DNA of 64,000 nt from Lolium rigidum (taxonomy: Eukaryota; Streptophyta; Magnoliopsida; Poales; Poaceae): the NCBI RefSeq assembly GCF_022539505.1, contig NC_061508.1:64241754-64305753 (forward strand), read 5' to 3'. The position numbers and the translations under genes were made by a program. The notes beneath the pieces were generated by a model. The model did not search any database. It was not told where the DNA came from and saw only the letters and a program-made list of their open reading frames with translations. Shown piece by piece: positions 53,628 to 64,000 of the stretch (positions are counted from its first letter, which is position 1; each line of letters begins with the position of its first letter).

Positions 53628-56211
53628 GCATCCCCAAGCTTAGTTCCTGCTCGTCCCGAGCAGGTAAACGATAACAAAGATAATTTACGGAGTGACATGC
53701 CATCATAACCTTGATCATACTATTGTAAACATATGTAATGAATGCAGCGATCAAAACAATGGTAATGACATGAGTAAACAAATGAATCATAAAGCAAAGA
53801 CTTTTCATGAATAGTACTTTCAAGACAAGCATCAATAAGTCTTGCATAAGAGTTAACTCGTAAAGCAATAAATCAAAGTAAAGGTATTGAAGCAACACAA
53901 AGGAAGATTAAGTTTCAGCGGTTGCTTTCAACTTATAACATGTATATCTCATGGATATTGTCAATGTAAAGTAATATAACAAGTGCAATATGCAAGTATG
54001 TAGGAATCAATGCACAATTCGCACAAGTGTTTGCTTCTTGAGGTGGAGAGAGATAGGTGAACTGACTCAACATAAAAGGTAAAAGAATGGCCCTTCGCAG
54101 AGGGAAGCATTGATTGCTATATTTGTGCTAGAGCTTTTATTTTGAAAACATGAAACAATTTTGTCAACGGTAGTAATAAAGCATATGTGTTATGTAAATT
54201 ATATCTTACAAGTTGCAAGCCTCATGCATAGTATACTAATAGTGCCCGCACCTTGTCCTAATTAGCTCGGACTACCGGGATCATCGCAATACACATGTTT
54301 TAACCAAGTGTCACAAAGGGGTACCTCCATGCCGCCTGTACAAAGGTCTAAGGAGAAAGCTCGCATTTTGGATTTCTCGCTTTTGATTATTCTCAACTTA
54401 GACATCCATACCGGGACAACATAGACAACAGATAATGGACTCCTCTTTAATGCATAAGCATGTAGAACCAATTAATGTTCTCATATGAGATTGAGGATAT
54501 ATGTCCAAAACTGAAACTTCCACCATGATTCATGGCTTTAGTTAGCGGCCCAATGTTCTTCTCTAACAATATGCATGCTCTAACCATTAAAGTGGTAGAT
54601 CTCCCTTACTTCGGACAAGACGGACATGCATAGCAACTCACATGATATTCAACAAAGAGTAGTTGATGGCGTCCCCGAAACATGGTTATCGCACAACAAG
54701 CAACTTAATAAGAGATAAAGTGCATAAGTACATATTCAATACCACAATAGTTTTTAAGCTATTTGTCCCATGAGCTATATATTGCAAAGGTAAAGAATGG
54801 AAATTTTAAAGGTAGCACTCAAGCAATTTACTTTGGAATGGCGGAGAAATACCATGTAGTAGGTAGGTATGGTGGACACAAATGGCATAGTGGTTGGCTC
54901 AAGGATTTTGGATGCATGAGAAGTATTCCCACTCGATACAAGGTTTAGGCTAGCAAGGTTATTTGAAACAAACACAAGGATGAACCGGTGCAGAAAAACT
55001 CACATAAAAGACATATTGTAAACATTATAAGATTCTACACCGTCTTCCTTGTTGTTCAAAACTCAATACTAGAAATTATCTAGACTTTAGAGAGACCAAA
55101 TATGCAAACCAAATTTAGCAAGCTCTAGGTGTTTCCTCATTAATAGGTGCAAAGTATATGATGCAAGAGCTTAAACATGAGCACAACAATTGCCAAGTAT
55201 CACATTATCCAAGACATTTTACCAATTACTACATGTAGCATTTTCCGTTTCCAACCATATAACAATGAACGAAGCAGATTCAACCTTCGCCATGAATACT
55301 ATGAGTAAAGCCTAAGGACATATTTGTCCATATGCAACAGCGGAGCGTGTCTCTCTCCCACACAATGAATGCTAGGATCCATTTTATTCAAACAAAAACA
55401 AAAACAAAAACAAACAGACGCTCCAAGCAAAGTACATAAGATGTGACGGAATAAAAATATAGTTTCAGGGGAGGAACCTGATAATGTTGTCGATGAAGAA
55501 GGGGATGCCTTGGGCATCCCCAAGCTTAGATGCTTGAGTCTTCTTGAAATATGCATGGATGAACCACCGGGGCATCCCCAAGCTTAGACTTTTCACTCTT
55601 CTTGGTCGTAGTATATCATCCTCCTCTCTTGACCCTTGAAAACTTCCTCCACACCAAACTCGAAACAACTCATTAGAGGGTTAGTGTACAATAAAAATTA
55701 ACATGTTCAGAGGTGACACAATCATTCTTAACACTTCTGGACATTGCATAAAGCTACTTGGACATTAATGGAACAAAGAAATTCATCCACCATAGCAAAA
55801 GAGGCAATGCGAAATAAAAGGCAGAATCTGTCAAAACAGAACAGTCCGTAAAGATGGATTTTATCGAGGCACCAGACTTGCTCAAATGAAAATGCCCAAA
55901 TTGAATGAAAGTTGCGTACATATCTGAGGATCACGCACGTAAATTGGCATAATTTTCTGAGCTACCTAAAGAGAATTAGGCCCAGATTCGTGACAGCAAG
56001 AAATCTGTTTCTGCGCAGTAATCCAAATCTAGTATCAACCTTACTATCAAAGACTTTACTTGGCACAACAATGCAACAAAATTAAGATAAGAAGAGGTTC
56101 CTACAGTAGTAACAACTTCCAAGACACAAATACAAAATAAAAGTACTGTAGCAAAATAAACACATGGGTTATCTCCCAAGAAGTTCTTTCTTTATAGCCA
56201 TTAAGATGGGC
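53628..56211 (-). other. non-coding internal region of A2
   Basis: Counterpart of 4868-7432 of A1, with the polypurine tract at its left edge and single copies of the PPT-like and hairpin motifs near 55500-55590. No supported gene. Confidence 0.8.
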
Positions 56212-56968
56212 TCAGCAGTTTTTATGATGCACTCGCAAGAAATAGTATTTGAAGCAAAAGAGAGCATCAAGAGACAAATTCAAAACACATTTAAGTCTAA
56301 CATGCTTCCTATGCATAGGAATCTTGTAAATAAACAAGTTCATGAAGAGCAAAGTGACAAGCATAGGAAGATAAAACAAGTGTAGCTTCAAAAATTTCAG
56401 CACATAGAGAGGCATTTTAGTAACATGAAAATTTCTACAACCATATTTTCCTCTCTCATAATAACTTTCAGTAGCATCATGAGCAAACTCAACAATATAA
56501 CTATCACATAAAGCATTCTTATCATGAGTCTCACGCATAAATTTATTACTCTCCACATAGGCATAATCAATTTTATTAGTTGTAGTGGGAGCAAATTCAA
56601 CAAAGTAGCTATCATTATTATTCTCATCATCAAATATAGGAGGCATATTGTAATCATAATCAAATTTATCCTCCATAACAGAGCGGTACTAAAAGACTAC
56701 TATCATTATAATCATCATAAATAGGAGGTAAAGTATCATCAAAGTAAATTTTCTCCTCAATGCTTGGGGGACTAAAAATATCATGCTCATCAAAGCCAGC
56801 TTCCCCAAGCTTAGAATTTTCCATATCATTAGCAACAATGGTGTTCAAAGCGTTCATACTAATATTACTACCGGCATGCAAATAAGGTTCCATAGGTTTT
56901 TTAATTTTCGCATCAAACCATCCATGTCTTAAATCGGGAAATAGAATAAGAAGCTCATTGTCGTCCAT
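56212..56968 (-). pseudogene. A-family protein of unknown function, second copy, one frameshift
   Basis: ATG 56968 opens MDDNELLILFPDLRHGWFDA; a frameshift near 56680 (after DDYNDSSLLVP) moves to the frame that begins EDKFDYDYNMPPIFDDENNN and stays open to 56212. It is collinear with 4132-4867 of A1 but broken at a different place, which shows that the ancestor had one uninterrupted frame of about 245 codons. The C-terminal hydrophobic segment and the block CDSYIVEFAHDATESYYERG are kept unchanged. Confidence 0.6.
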
Positions 56969-57094
56969 TATGCCAAACTAGTGTAAACAAGAAACAAAAA
57001 GATGCAATTGCAGGATCTAAAGGAAATAGCTTCGAGTACTTACAACGGCGAAAATAGCTTAGTAGCCGAGATCCGGAGTGTGAGTACCTTTTAC

Positions 57095-57118
57095 CTTTCC
57101 TCCCCGAGCAACGGCGCC
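57095..57118 (-). promoter_or_regulatory. primer binding site of A2
   Basis: The minus strand reads CCGGCGCCGTTGCTCGGGGA about 10 bases inside the LTR, better preserved than in A1. Confidence 0.65.
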
Positions 57119-57129
57119 GGAAAATAGCT

Positions 57130-58575
57130 TGATGTCTACGGGAGCTTCTATTCTTGTAGACGAGTATTGGGCCTCCAAGAGCAGAGGTTTGTAGAACAGC
57201 AGCAAGTTTCCCTTAAGTGGATCACCCAAGGTTTATCGATCTCAGGGAGGAAGAGGTCAAAGATATCCCTCTCATGCAACCCTGCAACCACAAAGCAAGA
57301 AGTCTTTTGTGTCTCCAACACACCTAATAGGTGCACTAGTTCGGCGAAGAGATAGTGAAATACAGGTGGTATAAATAAGTATGAGCAGTGGCAACGGCAC
57401 CAGAAAAGTGCTTTGCCCGGGACAGTAAACAAGCAGTAGTAACGCAGCAGTAGTTACACAGTTAAACAGTAAACAAGCAGCGATAGCAGTATTTAGTAAC
57501 AAGGCCTAGGGATTAGACTTTCACTAGTGGACACTCTCAACTTTGATCACATAACAGAATAGATAAATGCATACTCTACACTCTTGTTGGATGATGAACA
57601 CCATTGCGTAGGATTACACGAACCCTCAATGCCGGAGTTAACAAGCTCCACAATTCAATGTTCATATTTAAATAAAGAGTGCATGAAAGATCAACACGAC
57701 TAAACCAAGTACTAACATAGCATGCACACTGTCACCTTCACACTATGTAGGAGGAATAGATCACATCAATACCATCATAGCAATAGTTAACTTCATAATC
57801 TACAAGAGATCACAATCATAGCCTACGCCAAGTACTAACACGGATGCACACACTGTCACCATTACACCGTGCAGGAGGAATAAACTACTTTAATAACATC
57901 ACTAGAGTGGCACATAGATAAATTGTGATACAAAACACATTGCAATCATAAAGAGATATAAATAAGCACTTCACTATGCCATTCATAACAGTGAATAAGT
58001 ATTCTGTGAAATATAGCCTAAGAGACCCACACGGTGCACACACTGTCACCTTTACACACGTGGGACAAGGAGTCTCCGGAGATCACATAAGTAAAACCCA
58101 CTTGACTAGCATAATGACATCTAGATTACAAGCATCATCATATGAATCTCAATCATGTAAGGCAGCTCATGAGATTATTGTATTGAAGTACATAGGAGAG
58201 AGATTAACCACATAGCTACCGGTACAGCCCCGAGCCTCGATGGAAAACTACTCCCTCCTCATGGGAGACAGCAGCGTTGATGAAGATGGCGGTGGTGTCG
58301 ATGGAGAAGCCTTCCGGGGCACTTCCCCGTCCGGCGGCGTGCCGGAACAGAGACTCCTGTCCCCCAGATCTTGGCTTCGCGATGGCGGCGGCTCTGGAAG
58401 GTTTCTCGTACCGTGGCTTTTTCGTATCGAGGTTTTAGGTCCAGGGGCTTTATATAGGCGAAGAGGCGGCGTCAGAAGGTCGAAGGGGCACCGACACTAT
58501 AGGGGGGCGCGGCCCCCCTTGGCCGCGCCGGCCTAGGGTTTGGTGGGCCTGTGCCCCCTCTCTGGCGGTTCTCGT
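57130..58575 (-). repeat. 5' LTR of A2, interrupted by B2
   Basis: Matches 51928-53385 of the 3' LTR and stops at ...GGTTCTCGT, where B2 begins; the uninterrupted form continues with GTGTTCTGGA at 53390. Confidence 0.9.
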
Positions 58576-60170
58576 TGATGGCGTGTATTTCACACGTTCG
58601 TTGGGCAACCCCAAGAGGAAGGTATGATGCGCACAGCAGCAAGTTTTCCCTCAGAAAGAAACCAAGGTTTATCGAACCAGGAGGAGCCAAGAAGCACGTT
58701 GAAGGTTGATGGCGGCGGGATGTAGTGCGGCGCAACACCGGAGATTCCGGCGCCAACGTGGAACCTGCACAACACAACCAAAGTACTTTGCCCCAACGAA
58801 ACGAGTGAGGTTGTCAATCTCACCGGCTTGCTGTAACAAAGGATTAACCGTATTGTGTGGAAGATGATTGTTTGCGAGAGAAAACAATGAAACAAGTATT
58901 GCAGCAGATTTGTATTTCAGTATTAAAGAATGGACCGGGGTCCACAGTTCACTAGAGGTGTCTCTCCCATAAGATAAAAGCATGTTGGGTGAACAAATTA
59001 CAGTCGGGCAATTGACAAATAAAGAGGGCATAACAATGCACATACATGACATGATAAGTATAGTGAGATTTAATTGGGCATTACGACAAAGTACATAGAC
59101 CGCCATCCAACTCGCATCTATGCCTAAAAAGTCCACCTTCGAGGTTATCGTCCGAACCCCTCCGGTATTAAGTTGCTAGCAACGGACAATTGCATTAAGT
59201 ATGGTGCGTAATGTAATCAACAACTACATCCTCGGACATAGCGCCAATGTTTTATCCCTAGTGGCAACGAGCACAACACAACCTTAGGGGTTTCGTCACT
59301 CCCCAGGTGTCAATGCAGGCATGAACCCACTATCGAGCATAAGTACTCCCTCTTGGAGTTAAAAGTAAAAACTTGGCCAGAGCCTCTACTAGAAACGGAG
59401 AGCATGCAAGATCATAAACAACACATGTATAATAACTTGATAATTAACATGACATGGTATTCTCTATCCATCGGATCCCGACAAACACAACATATAGAAT
59501 TACGGATAGATGATCTTGATCATGTTAGGCAGCTCACAAGATCCAACAATGAAGCACAATGAGGAGAAGACAACCATCTAGCTACCGCTATGGACCCATA
59601 GTCCGGGGGTGAACTACTCACTCATCACTCCGGAGGCGACCATGGCGGTGTAGAGTCCTCCGGGAGATGAATCCCCTCTCCGGCAGGGTGCCGGAGGAGA
59701 TCTCCGAATCCCCCGAGATGGGATCGGCGGCGACGGCATCTCGGTAAGGTTTTCCGTATCGTGGTTTTTCGCATCGGGGTTTCGCGACGGAGGCTTTAAG
59801 TAGGCGGAAGGGCAGGTCAAGGGCGTCACGAGGGGCCCACACTATAGGTCGGCGCGGCCGGGGCTTGGGCCGCGCCGCCCTATAGCCTGGCCACCTCGTG
59901 GCCCCACTTCGTGTGTTCTTCGGTCTTCCGGAAGCTCCGTGGAAAAATAGGGCCCCGGGTCTTCGTTTCGTCCAATTCCGAGAATATTTCGTTACTAGGA
60001 TTTCTGAAACCAAAAACAGCAGAAAACAGGAACTGGCACTTCGGCATCTTGTTAATAGGTTAGTTCCAGAAAATGCACGAATATGACATAAAGTGTGCAT
60101 AAAACATGTAGGTATCATCAATAATTTGGCATAGAACATAAGAAATTATCGATACGTCGGAGACGTATCA
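58576..60170 (-). repeat. 3' LTR of B2
   Basis: 1595 bp, like 27163-28760; on the minus strand it opens TGATACGTCTCCGACGTATC and ends with the B-specific ATACACGCCATCA. Confidence 0.9.
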
Positions 60171-62015
60171 AGCATCCCCAAGCTTAGTTCTGCTCGTCCC
60201 GAGCAGGTAAAACGATAACAAAGATAATTTCTGAAGTGATATGCCATCATAACCTTGATCATACTATTTGTAAACATATGTAGTGGATGCAGCGATCAAA
60301 ACAATGGTGATGACATGAGTAAACAGGTGAATCATATAGCAAAGACTTTTCATGAATAGTACTTCAAGACAAGCATTAATAAGTCTTGCATAAGAGTTAA
60401 CTCATAAAGCAATAAATCAAAGTAAAGGTATTGAAGCAACACAAAGGAAGATTAAGTTTCAGCGGTTGCTTTCAACTTGTAACATGTATATCTCATGGAT
60501 AATAGTCAACATAGAGTAATATAACAAGTACAATATGCAAGTATGTAGGAATCAATGCACGGTTCACACAAGTGTTTGCTTCTTGAGGTGGAGAGAAATA
60601 GGTGAACTGACTCAACATAAAAGTAAAGAGAATGGTCCTTCAAAGAGGAAAGCATCGATTGCTATATTTGTGCTAGAGCTTTTATTTTGAAAACATGAAA
60701 CAATTTTGTCAACGGTAGTAATAAAGCATATGAGTTATGTACATTATATCTTACAAGTTGCAAGTCTCATGCATAGTATACTAATAGTGCCCGCACCTTG
60801 TCCTAATTAACTTGGACTACCGGATCTTTGCAATGCACATGTTTTGACCAAGTGTCACAATGGGGTACCTCCATGCCGCCTCGTACAAAGGTCTAAGGAG
60901 AAAGCTCGCATTTTGGATTTCTCGCTTTTGATTATTCTCAACTTAGACATCCATACCGGGACAACATGGACAACAGATAATGGACTCCTCTTTAATGCAT
61001 AAGCATGTGGCAACAATTATTATTCTCATATGAGATTGAGGATATGTGTCCAAACTGAAACTTCCACCATGAATCATGGCTTTAGTTAGCGGCCCAAAGT
61101 TCTTCTCTAACAATATGCATGCTCCAACCATGAAGGTGGTAGATCTCTCTTGCTTCGGACAAGACGGACATGCATAGCAACTCACATGATATCCAACAAA
61201 GAATAGTTGATGACGTCCCAGAAACATGGTTATCGCTCAACAAGCAACTTAATAAGAGATAAAGTGCATAAGTACATATTCAATATCACAATAGTTTTTA
61301 AGCTATTTGTCCCATGAGCTATATATTGCAAAGGTGAATGATGGAGTTTTAAAGGTAGCACTCAAGCAATTTACTTTGGAATGGCGGATAAATACCATGT
61401 AGTAGGTAGGTATGGTGGACACAAATGGCATAGTGGTTGGCTCAAGTATTTTGGATGCATGAGAAGTATTCCCTCTCGATACAAGGTTTAGGCTAGCAAG
61501 GTTATTTGAAACAAACACAAGGATGAACGGTACAGCAAAACTCACATAAAAGACATATGGTAAACATTATAAGACTCCATACCGTCTTCCTTGTTGTTCA
61601 AAACTCAATACTAGATGTTATCTAGACTCTAGAGAAACCAAATATGCAAACCAAATTAGCAAGCTCTAAGTATTTCTTCATTAATGGGTGCAAAATATAT
61701 GATGCAAGAGCTTAAACATGAGCACAAAAATTACCAAGTATCAAATTATCCAAGACATTTTAGAGTTACTACATGTAGCATTTTCCAATTCCAACCATAT
61801 AACAATTTAACGTAGATGAAACTTCGCCATGAATACTATGAGTAGAGCCTAAGGACATATTTGTCCATATGCAACAGCGGAGCGTGTCTCTCTCCCATAA
61901 AGTGAATGCTAGGATCCATTTTATTCAAACAAAACAAAAAACAAAAACAAACCGACGCTCCAAGCAAAGTACATAAGATGTGACGGAATAAAAATATAGT
62001 TTCGGGGGAGGAACC
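60171..62015 (-). other. non-coding internal region of B2, first part
   Basis: Matches the A internal region (about 80-90% by eye), beginning with the polypurine tract AGCATCCCCAAGCTTAG. No supported gene. Confidence 0.8.
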
Positions 62016-62115
62016 NNNNNNNNNNNNNNNNNNNNNNNNNNNNNNNNNNNNNNNNNNNNNNNNNNNNNNNNNNNNNNNNNNNNNNNNNNNNNNNNNNNNN
62101 NNNNNNNNNNNNNNN
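62016..62115. other. assembly gap (100 N)
   Basis: A run of exactly 100 N inside the tandemly repeated part of B2. Confidence 0.98.
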
Positions 62116-64000
62116 CCTCTCCAGTACAAGGCTTTGGTTAGCAAGGTTGTTGGAAGCAAACACAAGTATGGTGAAGATGCCTTAAAATTGTAAGAACATA
62201 TTGCAAGCATTATAAGACTCTACCTTTGTACTACAATGTCCTATGTTGCGCTCAAACACTTCTACCGAAGAAAATATCTAGACTTTAGAAGACCAATCAT
62301 GCAAACCAGAATTTCAACAAGAAGCTCTCACGGTAGTTCTCCATCTAACAGAGTTCAAAGCACATGATGCAAGAGCTTAAACATGATCTGCTTGAGGGCT
62401 CAAAGCGATTGCCAAGTATCAAATTATTCAAGACAATATACCAATTACCACATGAAGCATTTTACGTTTCCAGCCCATATAGCAATGAGCAGGCGGCTTT
62501 CAACCTTCGCCGTGGACATTACAAAAGTAACGCTAAGAACACCGGTGTTCAATCACGAAAAACACGGACGTATGCTTTCCACACAAGGAGATGCTGAGGA
62601 TCCGGTTTTATTCAAACACCGAAGCAAAAACAAAAGCACCTGAGCGGCGTCCAGGTAAAGCACATAAGATGTGACGAGAATAAAAATAGTTTCACTAGAG
62701 GTGACACGATAAGTTATTGATGAAAAAGGGGATGCCTTGGGCATCCCAAACTAGATGCTTGAGTCTTCTTGGGGTGTGCAGGGATGAACCACGGGGGCAT
62801 CCCCAAGCTTAGACTTTTCACTCTTCTTGATCATATTATGTCATCCTCCTCTCTTGATCCTTGAAAACTTCCTTCACACCGGACGTTCTTCTCTAACAAT
62901 GCATACTCAAACCATTCAACTCATGGCGAATCTCCCTTACTTTAGACAAGACAACCATGCATAGCAACTCACATGATATTCAACAAAGGTGTAACAGGTT
63001 GATGGCGTCCCCAGAAACATGGTTACCGCTCAACAAGCAACTTATAAGAACTAAAATACATAAGAGACATATTCATCACCACAATAGTTTTTAGGCTACT
63101 TTCCCATGAGCTATGTATTGCAAAGACAATGAATGAAATTTTTAAAGGTAGCACGCAAGCAATTTACTTGGAATGGCAGAAAAATACCACATAGTAGGTA
63201 GTTATGGTGGACACAAATGGCATAAGTTTTGGCTCAAGGTTTTGGATGCACGAGAAGCATTCCCTCTCGGTACAAGGCTTTGGCTAGCAAGGTTGTTTGA
63301 AGCAAACACAAGTATGAACCGGTACAGCAAAACTTACATAAGAACATATTGCAAGCATTATAAGACTCTACACTGCCTTCCTTGTTGCTCAAACACTTTT
63401 ACCATAAAATATCTAGACTATAGAGAGACCAATCATGCAAACCAAATTTCAACAAGCTCTACGGTAGTTCTCCACTAATAGGTTTAAACTACATGATGCA
63501 AGAGCTTAAACATGATCTACTTGAGAGCTCAAAACAATTGCCAAGTATCAAATTATTCAAGACAATATACCAATTACCACATGAAGCATTTTCTGTTTCC
63601 AACCAAATAGCAATAAATGCAGCAGCTTTTAACTTTTGCCATTAAAAAGTAAAACTAAGAACACCAGTGTTCAATATGAAAAAGCGGAGCGTGTCTCTCT
63701 CCCACACAAGGAATGCTAGGATCCGAATTTATTCAAACATAAACAAAAATAAAACCACACAGACGCTCCAAGTAAAGCACATAAGATGTGACGGAATAAA
63801 AATATAGTTTCACTAGAGGTGACCTGATAAGCTGTTGATGAAGAAGGGGATGCCTTGGGCATCCCCAAGCTTAGATGCTTGAGTCTTCTTGAAATATGCA
63901 GGGATGAACCACGGGGGCATCCCCAAGCTTAGACTTTTCACTCTTCTTGATCATATTATATCATCCTCCTCTCTTGATCCTTGAAAACTTCCTCCACACC
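62116..64000 (-). repeat. tandem repeat inside B2, unit about 1.13 kb
   Basis: Markers recur: ACAAGGCTTTGG at 62122 and 63271, and ATGCTTGAGTCTTCTTG at about 62755 and 63875, an offset of 1.12-1.15 kb. A first copy lies at about 61099-62015 before the gap. A1 and A2 have this segment once. The copies differ by about 10%. Confidence 0.75.

Larger units (their letters stand above)
51928..58575 (-). mobile_element. LTR retrotransposon A2, minus orientation, 5' LTR split by B2
   Basis: 3' LTR 51928-53627 (TGATGTCTACGGG to GACGTATCA), internal region 53628-57129 and 5' LTR 57130-58575, broken by B2 where the sequence reads CTCGT. The interior is collinear with A1, including the PBS, the unknown ORF and the PPT-like repeats. 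The remaining about 250 bp of the 5' LTR should lie beyond the window after B2. Confidence 0.92.
58576..64000 (-). mobile_element. LTR retrotransposon B2, minus orientation, runs off the window
   Basis: A complete B-type 3' LTR (58576-60170) is followed by internal DNA that belongs to the A family (PPT and non-coding region like 53628-55680). The left target duplication is probably CTCGT (58571-58575). It contains an N-run and a tandemly repeated internal segment, and its 5' end lies beyond 64000. Confidence 0.85.

Overview
This is a 64-kb piece of a large, repeat-rich grass genome, most likely a Pooideae cereal or forage grass (Triticeae/Poeae type). The evidence is the families present: CACTA elements with TTTAGTCGCGGTTGG subterminal hairpins, Athila-type and Tat-type Gypsy retrotransposons, grass LINEs, Stowaway and Harbinger elements, and one aquaporin gene with plant introns. 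Two 100-N runs (25276-25375 and 62016-62115) mark assembly gaps of unknown true size.

Only one convincing host gene is present: an intact three-exon PIP2-type aquaporin on the minus strand (14606-15684). Almost everything else is transposable elements nested in one another.

Layout. (1) 1-14344: a CACTA element on the minus strand whose right terminus (CACTGGTAGAA, read on the minus strand) is at 14344 and whose left end lies outside the window. It carries a decayed TNP2-like transposase, a second transposon gene and a plus-strand ORF of unknown function. A complete LTR retrotransposon (A1, 2457-8946, TSD GAGGG) sits inside it, and the CACTA element itself landed in a Stowaway MITE. (2) 14345-18203: the PIP2 gene, then a 1.47-kb retroposed insertion in its upstream region flanked by a perfect 16-bp TSD. 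(3) 18204-34894: a 5'-truncated LINE on the minus strand, split by a complete Athila-like element D (19395-33593, TSD CCGCC), itself split by element B1 (24084-28760, TSD ATAGA). (4) 34895-41965: a 737-bp Harbinger-like element (TSD TTA), a second LINE on the plus strand with a nearly intact reverse transcriptase, a possible exon fragment, and a minus-strand CACTA gene. (5) 41966-64000: a four-level nest. Tat-type Gypsy element E (plus) contains D3 (minus), which contains A2 (minus), which contains B2 (minus, running off the window).

The most unusual points are these. LTR families A and B share their first ~550 bp and their polypurine-side internal DNA but have unrelated distal halves, so they look like mosaics. 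All of these LTRs begin with a GATACGT...ACGTATC palindrome. The A family encodes a conserved ~245-residue protein of unknown function with a hydrophobic C-terminal segment where gag should be. Repeat copies differ again and again by CAG/CTG versus CGAG/CTCG, which could be biological or a sequencing artefact at CHG-methylated sites. The aquaporin has Phe where most PIPs have the pH-gating His of loop D.
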